A stretch of DNA of 64,000 nt from Achromobacter xylosoxidans A8 (GTDB taxonomy: Bacteria; Pseudomonadota; Gammaproteobacteria; Burkholderiales; Burkholderiaceae_B). The notes under the pieces are model-generated. The model had not been told where the DNA came from and ran no database searches. It saw nothing but the letters and a program-made list of their open reading frames with translations. Every line of letters starts with the position of its first letter. Positions within the stretch are counted from its first letter, which is position 1. Location of the stretch: NCBI RefSeq assembly GCF_000165835.1, contig NC_014642.1, positions 1 to 64,000 on the forward strand, written 5' to 3'. A program made the translations under genes and the position numbers. Below are positions 8,083-15,424 of this stretch, piece by piece.

Positions 8083-8393
8083 TGGAGGCAGCGCACCTCG
8101 ACAAGCATGAAAATCGAAGGTGAGTGTTTACGGGGAAGGCCGAGGTACCGAGGAGTATGGTCCTCCCCGCAGGAGGAACTCGATCGGTGAGGCTTTACAG
8201 GAACCGAACTCAGTAAGAGCTAGCTGGTGAAGTCGGTCTAGATGCCTGCCTGCGGCCGCTGTTGTTGGTGGCGGGCCGGCAGACACTAATTTTGTCGGTG
8301 GCGCGCAGTGAAGGGGCTGGTGATCCCTATCCCGATGTCGGCCCACAGCCGCGCCGCCCTCGAATTCCCGGAACCCGCCGCAAGAGTTCCATG
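8083..8393. other. Gap without a supported gene
   Basis: About 310 bases between the recombinase remnant and the terminator of the first catabolic operon. A short CGAAGGTGAG around 8110 echoes the sequence after the full-length recombinase gene, so part of this may be duplicated flank. Nothing else seen. Confidence 0.5.
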
Positions 8394-8434
8394 AAAGAAA
8401 CCCCGCGCGGCGTAGCGCCGCGCGGGGTTTCTTT
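8394..8434 (-). terminator. Strong terminator of the 8.4-13.2 kb operon
   Basis: Arms AAAGAAACCCCGCGCGGCG and CGCCGCGCGGGGTTTCTTT form a 19-bp stem with a TAG loop, 7 bases after the thiolase-like stop codon on the minus strand. T-runs border both sides, so it can stop transcription in both directions and separates the catabolic operon from the replicon scraps. Confidence 0.9.
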
Positions 8435-8440
8435 TCGGCC

Positions 8441-9598
8441 CTACAGCGCCGCGGCGCTGCCGAGGATGACGGTGCTCTGGCTGGACAGCGTGCCGCCGTT
8501 GCCGTGCGCGAGCGCGGTGTGGCAGTCGGCGACCTGCCGCGCGCCGCATTCGCCGCGCAGCTGGCGGGTGGCTTCGATCAGCGCGAAGATGCCGTACATG
8601 CCGGGGTGGCAATACGACAGGCCGCCGCCGCTGGTGTTGACCGGCAGTTCGCCGCCGGGCGCGATGCGGCCGTTTTCGACGTAACGGCCGCCCTCGCCCT
8701 TGGGGCAGAATCCCAGGTCTTCGAGAAAGAGCAAGGGCGTGATCGTGAAGGCGTCGTAGAGCTGCAGGACGTCGATATCGCTCGCCGCCAGGCCGGCCAT
8801 GCGATAGGCCTGGGCGCCGGACGCCACGGCCGCCGTGGTCGTCAGGTCGGGCATGGCGGAGATGGAATAGTGCCCGAGCGCCTCGCCCACGCCCAGCGCG
8901 TAGACGGGCGGGCGGCGCAGGTCGCGGGCGCGCTCGGCGAGGGTCAGCACGAGCGCGCCGCCGCCGTCGGTGACCAGGCAGCAGTCGCGCAGGGTGAGCG
9001 GCTCGCTGATCATGGGCGAGGCCAGGACCTCTTCCACCGTGAGCGGCTTTTTCTCCCAGGCGACCGGGTTGAGCAGCGCCCATTGGCGGGCGGCGACGGC
9101 GATGTCGGCAAGCTGCCGGCGGGTCGTGCCGTACTGGTGCATGTGGCGCGAGGCGGCCAGCGCGTAGGAGCTGGCGGTGTACATGGGCCGGTAGGGGGCC
9201 TCGTGCGGATTGGGGTCGGGCGCGGCGACGTTGGCCCGCCCCATGCTGCGCTGGGTGCTGCCGTAGGCGATCACGGCGACCTGGCACAATCCGGCCTCGA
9301 TCGCGGCCTGGGCGCGCGCAACCATGGTCATGAACGAGGCGCCGCCCATGTTCGTGGCGTCGTGGTAGCGCGGCTGGATGCCGAGGTATTCGGCCAGCGC
9401 CAGCGTGGGCATGCGGCTTTGCGAGGTGGTGGCGAACAGCCCGTCGACCTCGTCCAGGCGCAGGCCGCAGTCGTCCAGCGCGCGCGCCGTGGCCTGCGCC
9501 ATGAGGTCGAGGGGGCCGAGGCCGGGCATGACTTTGCCCAGGTCGGATTCGGCGGCGCCGACGATGGCGACGCTGCCGCGTTGCAGGGGGGGGGTCAT
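8441..9598 (-). CDS. Thiolase-superfamily protein lacking the nucleophilic Cys; possible Ltp2-type aldolase or lyase
   Basis: 385 residues from the ATG overlapping the upstream DUF35 stop (ATGA). The fold is SCP2/thiolase-like, but the loop that normally carries the acyl-accepting Cys reads TNMGGASFM (residues 82-90), so thiolysis is unlikely. It keeps the DVLQLYDAFT stretch with a Tyr and the CHPGMYG motif typical of the Cys-less group that includes Ltp2, the retro-aldolase of steroid side-chain breakdown, which works with a DUF35 protein. The adjacent DUF35 and MaoC genes fit that model. A paralogue of the same length lies at 61598-62755. Substrate unknown; annotation pipelines would usually say acetyl-CoA acetyltransferase. 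Confidence 0.8.
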   Translation of the reverse strand: MTPPLQRGSVAIVGAAESDLGKVMPGLGPLDLMAQATARALDDCGLRLDEVDGLFATTSQSRMPTLALAEYLGIQPRYHDATNMGGASFMTMVARAQAAIEAGLCQVAVIAYGSTQRSMGRANVAAPDPNPHEAPYRPMYTASSYALAASRHMHQYGTTRRQLADIAVAARQWALLNPVAWEKKPLTVEEVLASPMISEPLTLRDCCLVTDGGGALVLTLAERARDLRRPPVYALGVGEALGHYSISAMPDLTTTAAVASGAQAYRMAGLAASDIDVLQLYDAFTITPLLFLEDLGFCPKGEGGRYVENGRIAPGGELPVNTSGGGLSYCHPGMYGIFALIEATRQLRGECGARQVADCHTALAHGNGGTLSSQSTVILGSAAAL

Positions 9599-9975
9599 GC
9601 CGGCTCCTCGATATCGAAGACGGGATAGGGCGGGCCGCCGTCGGGCGGCGTATGGGCGCGCATGCGCACGCGCATGCCGATGGCGGGCCGTCCTTCGACC
9701 CGGCTCATGAGGCGAAAGCCTTCGTCCAGGTCGATCAGGACGACGTTGTAGGTGGTCTGGTCGCGCGGATGCACGACCGTCACGGCGTGCACGGTGCCCA
9801 GGCCCGCGCTCAGCCGCCATTCAAGCGCCGGGTTGCCGGAGCCCGGGCCGAGCACGCGGGGCGGAAAAACCGCGCTTTCGGTGCGCGTGTCGTACTGATA
9901 GGCCAGGTGTCCGGCCGACAGGTGGCGATGGTAGATCGCCAGCGGGGATTCCGGTTGCGTCATGGGAGCGTCCAT
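9595..9975 (-). CDS. DUF35 OB-fold partner protein without zinc-ribbon cysteines
   Basis: 126 residues. Residues about 50-125 match the OB-fold half of DUF35 acyl-CoA-associated proteins (GTVHAVTVVHP, TYNVVLIDLDEG, RMRAHTPP). The preceding FPPRVLGPGSGN segment sits where relatives have a CxxC zinc ribbon, but both Cys pairs are missing. In known systems DUF35 subunits bind thiolase-like enzymes and are needed for their stability. It overlaps the thiolase-like gene by 4 bases. The start could also be the ATG at 9963. A second such protein is encoded at 61224-61601. Confidence 0.8.
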   Translation of the reverse strand: MDAPMTQPESPLAIYHRHLSAGHLAYQYDTRTESAVFPPRVLGPGSGNPALEWRLSAGLGTVHAVTVVHPRDQTTYNVVLIDLDEGFRLMSRVEGRPAIGMRVRMRAHTPPDGGPPYPVFDIEEPA

Positions 9976-11238
9976 TCAAACGATGCGCTGTGCGCGCAGT
10001 CCGGCGATTTGCTCGGCGCTGTAGCCCAGGAGCGCGCCGAGCACGCTGTCCGTGCTGTCGCCCAGCCGCGGCGGCGGCAGGTCGTAGCGCGGCGGCGTGT
10101 CGCTCAGCCGCAGCGGGCTGGCGATGGTGGATACCTGGCCGTCGACGTCGGCGTGGGCGGGCCGGGGTATGTCCACGCGCAGGCCGCGGTGCAGCACCTG
10201 GGGATCCTGGAACACTTGCGCGTAGTCGTTAATGCGTCCGCAGGGAACGCCGTTCGCTTCCAGTCGTTCGATCCAGTCGGCGGCGGGCCGAGCCAGCATG
10301 CTGCGCGCCAGCTCGGGCACCAGGGTGTCGCGGCCCTGGATGCGTCCCGTGACTTTGGTCCAGCGCGCATCGGCGCCGAGGTCCGGGCGCTCGATGGCCG
10401 CGCAATAGCGTTGCCATTGGTCGTCGTTCCCCACGGCCACGACGATCTCGCCGTCGGCCACCGCGAAGACCTGGTAGGGCACCAGGCTGGCATGGGCGTT
10501 GCCGTAGCGCTTGGGCAGCTTGCCATTGGCGAAGTAGCCCGTCACCTGGTTGCCGCCCAGGGCCACGATGCAGTCGAGCAGCGCCATGTCGATGTACTGG
10601 CCCAGGCCGGAGACATCGCGATGATTCAACGCGGCGAGGATGGCAATGGTGGCGTACATCCCGGTGATGACGTCGGCGATGGCGATGCCGGCTTTCTGCG
10701 GCCCGCCGCCGGGCAGGTCGTCGCGTTCGCCGGTAATGCTCATGAGGCCGCCGATGGCCTGGAAGACGAAGTCGTAGCCGGGCTTGCTGGCGCTGGGGCC
10801 CTCCTGTCCGTAGCCGGTGATGGAGCAATACACCAGGCGCGGATTGATGGCGCGCAGGCTGGCGTAGTCCAGGCCATAGCGCTTGAGGTCGCCGATCTTG
10901 TAGTTCTCGATGACTACATCGCTTTGCGCCGCCAGTTCCCGCACGATGCGCTGGCCCTCGGGCTTGGAGATGTCGAGGGTCAGCGACTTCTTGCCGCGGT
11001 TCGCGGCGGCATAGTAGGAAGAGTCGCGCGTATCCTGGCCCGCGCCGTCCCGGATCCAGGGCGGCCCCCAAGCGCGTGTGTCGTCGCCCGTGCCGGGGCG
11101 TTCGATCTTGATCACCTCCGCGCCCAGGTCGGCCAGGTTTTGCGTGCACCATGGGCCAGCCAGGATGCGCGATAGATCCAGCACGCGGATGTGGGAGAGC
11201 GCGCCGCGTGCCGGCGTGTTGCTTGGTGTTGCCGTCAT
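9976..11238 (-). CDS. CaiB/BaiF (class III) CoA-transferase
   Basis: 420 residues from ATG at 11238 (upstream in-frame codons overlap the preceding gene). The N-terminal signature LSHIRVLDLSRILAGPWC, the VIENYKIGDL motif and an ADVITG motif with candidate catalytic Asp189 mark a class III transferase, which moves CoA between acyl acids through an aspartyl-CoA thioester. It likely activates the substrate brought in by the Bug receptor encoded 8 bases upstream. A close paralogue is at 38619-39881 (same LAGPWCTQ start and GDDTR..WGPPW motif). Donor and acceptor acids cannot be told from sequence. Confidence 0.9.
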   Translation of the reverse strand: MTATPSNTPARGALSHIRVLDLSRILAGPWCTQNLADLGAEVIKIERPGTGDDTRAWGPPWIRDGAGQDTRDSSYYAAANRGKKSLTLDISKPEGQRIVRELAAQSDVVIENYKIGDLKRYGLDYASLRAINPRLVYCSITGYGQEGPSASKPGYDFVFQAIGGLMSITGERDDLPGGGPQKAGIAIADVITGMYATIAILAALNHRDVSGLGQYIDMALLDCIVALGGNQVTGYFANGKLPKRYGNAHASLVPYQVFAVADGEIVVAVGNDDQWQRYCAAIERPDLGADARWTKVTGRIQGRDTLVPELARSMLARPAADWIERLEANGVPCGRINDYAQVFQDPQVLHRGLRVDIPRPAHADVDGQVSTIASPLRLSDTPPRYDLPPPRLGDSTDSVLGALLGYSAEQIAGLRAQRIV

Positions 11239-11246
11239 GCCTGCTC

Positions 11247-12233
11247 CTACTGGATGGTGATCTGGGCGTCGTTGATGACCTTGGCCCACTTGTCCATTTC
11301 CGCGTTGACGAAGCGCGCGTACTCGGGCTGCGTCATCGTTCCCGGCATGGCGCCTTGCTGCGCGAACTGCCCCTGGATGGACGGAGAACGCAACGCGGCC
11401 AGGACGTCGCCGGAGAGCTTGGCGAGCAGCTTGGGATCCATGTTGCCGGGCGCGTACAGGCCGAACCAGGCCGTGGCCTCGAAACCCTTCACGCCGGCTT
11501 CGTCCAGCGTCGGCACGTCGGGCAGGGCCGCGGAGCGGGTGAGCGAGGTGACTGCCAGGGCGCGCAACTTGCCGGCCTTGATGTGCTGAAGCACGCCGGG
11601 AACGGAGTCGAACATGATCGGGATCTGGCCGCCCAGCAAGTCGTTCAAGGCGGGCGCGGCTCCTTTGTAGGGGATGTGGACCATGGACACGCCGGTCATG
11701 GACTTGAACAATTCACCGGACAGATGGTTGGCGCCGCCGGTGCCGGCCGAGCCGAAGTTCACCTTGCCGGGGTTGGCCTTGGCGTAGGCGATCAGGTCAG
11801 CGACGCTGTTTATATGATTGCGCGCGGCGAAGTCGGGGTTGATGACGAGCACATTGGGTACCGCGGCCACTTGCGCGACTGGCGTGAAGTCCTTCTTGCT
11901 GTCGTAGCGCAGGTTCTTGTATAGCGCCGGGTTGATCACGTGATGCGTGGCGGTCACCATCAGCGTGTAGCCGTCGGCTGGCGCGCGGGCCAGTTGTTCG
12001 GAAAAAATCGTGCCGCTGGCGCCGGGCTTGTTTTCGATCACTACGGGCTGTTTCCATTCCGTGCCCAGCGCGTTGCCCAGCATGCGGGCCAGGATGTCGG
12101 TGGTGCCGCCGGGCGGGAAGGGCACGACCAGGCGGACGGGGCGATCGGGGAAGGCCTGGGCGCGCGCGCCCAGGGGTAACAGGCACAGCGCTCCCAGGAA
12201 CAGGGAGGCTGCGGTGTGCAACCAGCGATTCAT
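11247..12233 (-). CDS. Bug-family (TctC-like) periplasmic solute receptor
   Basis: 328 residues with a Sec signal peptide (hydrophobic LFLGALCLLP, cleavage after ARAQA, residue about 26), then the Bug signature FPDRPVRLVVPFPPGGTTD and the GxxNHLSGELF region. Bug proteins bind carboxylates in the periplasm for tripartite tricarboxylate transporters or signalling. No TctA/TctB membrane genes are in the window, so the membrane partner must be elsewhere. It is co-directional with the CoA-transferase, which suggests it binds the acid that enters this pathway. Confidence 0.92.
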   Translation of the reverse strand: MNRWLHTAASLFLGALCLLPLGARAQAFPDRPVRLVVPFPPGGTTDILARMLGNALGTEWKQPVVIENKPGASGTIFSEQLARAPADGYTLMVTATHHVINPALYKNLRYDSKKDFTPVAQVAAVPNVLVINPDFAARNHINSVADLIAYAKANPGKVNFGSAGTGGANHLSGELFKSMTGVSMVHIPYKGAAPALNDLLGGQIPIMFDSVPGVLQHIKAGKLRALAVTSLTRSAALPDVPTLDEAGVKGFEATAWFGLYAPGNMDPKLLAKLSGDVLAALRSPSIQGQFAQQGAMPGTMTQPEYARFVNAEMDKWAKVINDAQITIQ

Positions 12234-12257
12234 TGTTGTCTCCTCGGTTGTTCTGGA

Positions 12258-12282
12258 CCGGTATCCGCATGGCGGATACCGG
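12258..12282 (-). promoter_or_regulatory. Intercistronic hairpin between the MaoC and Bug genes
   Basis: Perfect 11-bp arms CCGGTATCCGC and GCGGATACCGG around ATG, lying 6 bases after the downstream MaoC reading frame is closed on the minus strand and 24 bases before the Bug start. No T-run. It may protect or segment the operon mRNA so that the receptor is made at a different level from the enzymes. Confidence 0.6.
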
Positions 12283-12288
12283 AGGGTC

Positions 12289-12723
12289 TTAGCGGGGGAA
12301 TTCCACCATCGCTTCGCCTGCCGCCACGGTCTCGCCGCGCTGGTTGAGCACTTGCACGTCCAGCGTCGCCCAATGGCTTTTCTCGGTCTTGCGCGTGGCG
12401 GTGATCACCGCCAGCGGGGTGATCGTGTCGCCGGGTTTGACGGGCGCCTTCCAGCGCGTTTCCAGGCGGCGTTGCACGCCGCCGCGCTCATAGAGCCAGT
12501 CGGTCAGCATGCGCGTGATCACGCCGAAGTTGTTCATGCCGTGCATGATGATGCCGCCGAAGTTGGTGCGGCCGAAGTCGCCCTGCATGTAGTTGTCGTC
12601 CAGGTGCAGGGGGTTGTAGTCCAGCGAGGCTTCGCAGAAGGCGCGGATGGATTCGCGGGTGGGCGAGAAGGGCGCGCCTTCGATTTTCTGGCCGATCGCG
12701 AGCGAGTCGAATACTTGGGTCAT
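12289..12723 (-). CDS. MaoC-like (hot-dog) enoyl-CoA hydratase
   Basis: 144 residues from ATG at 12723; an open frame extends upstream but overlaps the neighbouring gene. Hot-dog hydratase features are ASLDYNPLHLDDNY (catalytic Asp/His positions) and FGGIIMHGMNNFG. MaoC proteins add water to enoyl-CoAs. The preceding gene encodes a second MaoC-like protein, 11 bases away; such adjacent pairs often form a heteromeric hydratase, as in steroid side-chain degradation. Part of the minus-strand operon ending at 8.4 kb. Confidence 0.88.
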   Translation of the reverse strand: MTQVFDSLAIGQKIEGAPFSPTRESIRAFCEASLDYNPLHLDDNYMQGDFGRTNFGGIIMHGMNNFGVITRMLTDWLYERGGVQRRLETRWKAPVKPGDTITPLAVITATRKTEKSHWATLDVQVLNQRGETVAAGEAMVEFPR

Positions 12724-12734
12724 CTTGGTGCTCC

Positions 12735-13208
12735 TTACACGGGCCGGATAGTCCAGCCGCGGCCGGAGCAGATCACTTCGTTGTTCTGGTTGAAGAAGAC
12801 GTTGTCGTGCACGACGAACAGGCGATCCTTGCGGATGAACTTGTCCAGCGCGCGGGCTTCCAGCCGGATGACGTCGCCCGGACGCGCCGGGATGTTGTAG
12901 CTCCAGGACTGGCCGGCATTGACCGTGCCGGGGCTGCGCATCCAGTCGTCGGTGGGCGTGCAGGCGAACATCAGGAGGATGTGGATGGCCGGCGGCGCGA
13001 TCAGGCCCTTGTAGGGCGACTTCAGCGCATAGGCTTCGTCGAAGTACAGGGGGTGCATGTCGTCGACGACGCGGCAGTACTTCTGAATGGCTTCCAGCGT
13101 CAGGGTGTAGGGAATGGTTTTGCGAGGCTCGCCGGGGACGATGTCGTCCCAGATCTTGCGCGTGGCGGCGTCTTTCCAGAAATCTGTCTCGAATGTGGTT
13201 TGAGTCAT
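12735..13208 (-). CDS. MaoC-like dehydratase, N-terminal type (FAS1_DH region-like)
   Basis: 157 residues from ATG at 13208. The stretch LTLEAIQKYCRVVDDMHPLYFDEAY followed by GLIAPPAIH is the pattern of the long-helix MaoC half that usually supplies structure rather than the catalytic Asp/His pair; NAGQSWSYNIPARPGD completes the hot-dog. It opens the operon running to 8.4 kb and is divergent from the IclR gene, with the operator region at 13259-13326 between them. Confidence 0.85.
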   Translation of the reverse strand: MTQTTFETDFWKDAATRKIWDDIVPGEPRKTIPYTLTLEAIQKYCRVVDDMHPLYFDEAYALKSPYKGLIAPPAIHILLMFACTPTDDWMRSPGTVNAGQSWSYNIPARPGDVIRLEARALDKFIRKDRLFVVHDNVFFNQNNEVICSGRGWTIRPV

Positions 13209-13258
13209 GGCCTTTCCAGGGCGGGTTGTGGGGAAAAGGCGCATTGCCGGGCCCGGAC

Positions 13259-13287
13259 TTGCGCGACACGGTCAGTCTGCTTATAAT
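13259..13287 (+). promoter_or_regulatory. Predicted sigma-70 promoter of the IclR gene
   Basis: TTGCGC at 13259 and TATAAT at 13282 are 17 bases apart. The -10 box overlaps the first half of the long dyad operator at 13285-13326, so the regulator probably represses its own transcription. Confidence 0.55.
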
Positions 13288-13326
13288 GACCGCTAAGCGG
13301 ACATAAACATCCGCTATACGGTCATT
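13285..13326. promoter_or_regulatory. 42-bp nested dyad, candidate IclR operator
   Basis: Outer arms AATGACCG and CGGTCATT and inner arms GCGGA and TCCGC are symmetric about one centre. Read another way it is two tandem palindromes, CCGCTAAGCGG (13290) and CCGCTATACGG (13311), 21 bp apart, that is two helical turns on one face. It lies between the divergent MaoC operon and the IclR gene. Confidence 0.75.
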
Positions 13327-13372
13327 CTGAGAGTTGGTTGCGGACGTGTCAAGCACGTATGCAGGAGCACCT

Positions 13373-14146
13373 ATGGCAACGCCTGACAGCGAATCTTTCG
13401 TCCGCACCTTTGCGCGCGGGCTCAAAATCATCGAAACCATGGGCCAGGGAGAGGCGCGCCAGACGCTGGCCGACGTGGCGTCGGCGGTCGAACTGCCGCG
13501 CACGGCGGTGCGTCGTTTCCTGATGACGCTGGTCGAACTGTCTTTCGTGAAAAGCGACGGCAAGCACTACTGGCTTACTCCCAAAGTGCTGCGCCTGGGG
13601 CTGTCCTATCTGTACACGCTGCCTTTTTGGCGGCATTCGCAGCTGGCGCTCGAGGAACTGGGCGCGCGCATCGGCCAGTCTTGCGCCGTCTCGGTGCTAG
13701 ACGAGGAAGAAATCGTCTACGTGCAGCGCCTGCATACCAAGCGCATCCTGCCCATGAGCCCGTCGCTGGGCAGCCGCCTGCCGGCGCATGCGGTATCGAT
13801 GGGCAGGGTCTTGTTGTCGGGCCTGGAAGACGAGGCGCTGCAAAACTATCTGCAAGCGGCCAAGCTGAAAAAGATGACCGCCACCACGGTCGTGGACAAA
13901 GACAAGTTGCGCGAAGGGATCCTGCTGGCGCGAGAGCAGGGCTATGCCTGGGTGGACAGCGAACTGGACGATTCCATCGCCGGCCTGGCGGTGCCGGTGC
14001 GCGATCAAGACGGCACCATCGTGGCGGCCGTCAACGTTAGCCTCACGGCCGGCGCCTTCGAGGAAGCGGCGGCAGTAGCGGAGTTTCTCCCACCATTGCG
14101 GCAGACTGCGTCGCAATTGCGCGCGACGATGGTGAGTTTGCGCTAG
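13373..14146 (+). CDS. IclR-family transcriptional regulator
   Basis: 257 residues from ATG at 13373, preceded by AGGAG. Residues about 10-70 are the winged helix-turn-helix (LADVASAVELPRTAVRRFL); the rest is the IclR effector domain (VYVQRLHTKRI, GYAWVDSELDDSIAGLAVPV). Closest in style to PcaR/PobR-type regulators of aromatic or acid catabolism. Divergent from the 13.2-8.4 kb operon and very likely its regulator. Its TAG stop is the CTAG target into which the downstream IS481-family element inserted, so the protein is unchanged by the insertion. Confidence 0.92.
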   Translation: MATPDSESFVRTFARGLKIIETMGQGEARQTLADVASAVELPRTAVRRFLMTLVELSFVKSDGKHYWLTPKVLRLGLSYLYTLPFWRHSQLALEELGARIGQSCAVSVLDEEEIVYVQRLHTKRILPMSPSLGSRLPAHAVSMGRVLLSGLEDEALQNYLQAAKLKKMTATTVVDKDKLREGILLAREQGYAWVDSELDDSIAGLAVPVRDQDGTIVAAVNVSLTAGAFEEAAAVAEFLPPLRQTASQLRATMVSLR

Positions 14147-15081
14147 GTGTCGAGTTTCAATAGGTTGTTCCCAGCGAGTCGAGAAGCTGGAGGCTTGTCC
14201 TCGAGAGCGGAATGGGGCCTGCGGGCGTTGTAATAGGCCAGGAAGGCCGGCAACGAAGCGGTTCGTTCGTCGCTATGGTTCCAGAGCCGGCCGTAGGTCA
14301 ACTCACGCAGGCAGGTCTGGATGAAGCGCTCAGCCTCGCCATTGGTTTGTGGGCGGTAGTGGCGGGTAAACCGGTGCTTGATGCCCAGGTCGCGGCAGGC
14401 CTGAGCAAACAGCCGGGATCGATAGGCCGAGCCGTTGTCGGTGATCAGTCGTTTAATTGTCTCGCCCAAGGCTTGGTAATGGGCCACAGCGGCCTTGAGG
14501 AAGGCCACGGCCGAAGGTTGCCTCTCGTCAGGGAGTACCTGCACAGACCCCACTCGCGAATGATCGTCAATGGCCACATGGGCGACTTCCCAGCCTACCC
14601 CTCAGATATGGTTCCGGCGGTCGTCCGTGATGCGATGGCCCGGTGCCACGATGCGCCCGAGCTTCTTGGTGTCTATGTGGAGCAATTCGCCAAGGGCAGG
14701 GTGTTCGTAGCGCACCACCGGGACGGTCGGATCAAGGGCTTTCAGGCTCGAGAGCCCCAATCTGCGCAGATGCCGGCTGACCGTGGCCACGCTACGCCCG
14801 ACCACGGCATCGATGCGCCACATAGGCATGCGAGCGCGGCGAAGTTGCTCGATGTGTTGACCCAGCCGGGTATCGATCGTGCTTCGGGTACGAGCTGGGC
14901 GGGAACTGCAATCGACCAACGCGGCCTTGTCATGCAAGGCGAAACGTCGCTGCCATTTGCGCGCTGTGCGCAGACTAATGTCGGCGGCTTGGGCCGCCGT
15001 TTTGAGTCCTTGGCTGGCAATGCGCTCAATCAGCAATTCACGACCTCGCGGCGTAAGTCTGGCATTCTTATGGCTGTTCAT
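14143..15081 (-). pseudogene. IS481-family transposase interrupted by an in-frame TGA
   Basis: Read from ATG at 15081, residues 1-159 contain the helix-turn-helix part (LRTARKWQRRF, VSRHLRRLGL) up to DDRRNHI, then TGA at 14604-14602. The same frame continues with GVGWEVAHVAIDDHSRVG and the DDE core: Asp in VAIDDHS, Asp in LITDNGSAYRS, Glu in TNGEAERFIQ. In relatives an Arg fits at the stop, so a single CGA to TGA change explains it. The full product would be 312 residues. Its own stop TAG is formed by the flanking target sequence at 14143-14145, outside the element. Confidence 0.88.
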
Positions 15082-15167
15082 CCGGGTAAAGCTTTTGGGT
15101 GGTTGAAGCGTAGAGAACTCCAGTTTCCCAGACTCTTCCGGGTGAACAACCTATTGAAACATCACAT
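14147..15167 (-). mobile_element. IS481-family insertion sequence, about 1.02 kb
   Basis: Ends are TGTCGAGTTTCAATAGG (from 14148) and, on the other strand, TGTGATGTTTCAATAGG (from 15166); the shared inverted repeat GTTTCAATAGGTTGTTC is perfect. CTAG flanks both sides (14143-14146 and 15168-15171), one base outside each TGT end, consistent with insertion into an NCTAGN target as described for Bordetella IS481. The transposase carries a premature stop, so the copy is probably non-autonomous. Confidence 0.92.
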
Positions 15168-15244
15168 CTAGCTCATAGCCGTTGTTGGGTAGGCCAGGGG
15201 CACGCGCATGGGGGAACTCGCGATGTGATGGACCCAATCAGCAC

Positions 15245-15374
15245 CCAAGTTCAATGAACTTTCTGGGGAAGAATGCCATGTTCAATGAATCAGTGCGGCC
15301 AAAGTGAATGAACCAAATTTCATTAAGTGCCCGATTAAAAAATGTCGAGTTTCCACCTTCAATGAATTTCGACA
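15245..15374. repeat. Solo IS21-like terminal region
   Basis: Repeats of CCANNTTCAATGAA at 15245, 15276 and 15353, with variants at 15299 and 15313. On the minus strand the outer end reads TGTCGAAATTCATTG from 15374. No transposase genes are next to it and no second end was found nearby. It lies directly upstream of the crotonase gene, whose apparent open frame runs into it, and might lend that gene a promoter. Confidence 0.5.
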
Positions 15375-15424
15375 GTTCAGCCGGGAATCTGGCCGGTCGC
15401 GCCGCGCTGGATCGGGGCGTAACC

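Noticed and set aside
8504..9628. Long plus-strand frame opposite the thiolase-like gene
   Set aside because: Antisense shadow of a GC-rich gene: Gly/Arg/His-rich composition and no family pattern. The same holds for long frames at 9652-11175, 12010-12900, 36799-38895, 50329-52707 and 52533-54173.
14602..14604. Programmed -1 frameshift in the transposase
   Set aside because: The two halves are in the same frame, separated by TGA; a nonsense codon explains the break without frameshifting.
15245..15374. Plasmid replication iterons
   Set aside because: Spacing is irregular and the array ends in TGTCGA next to other IS sequence, far from rep; an IS21-like end fits better.
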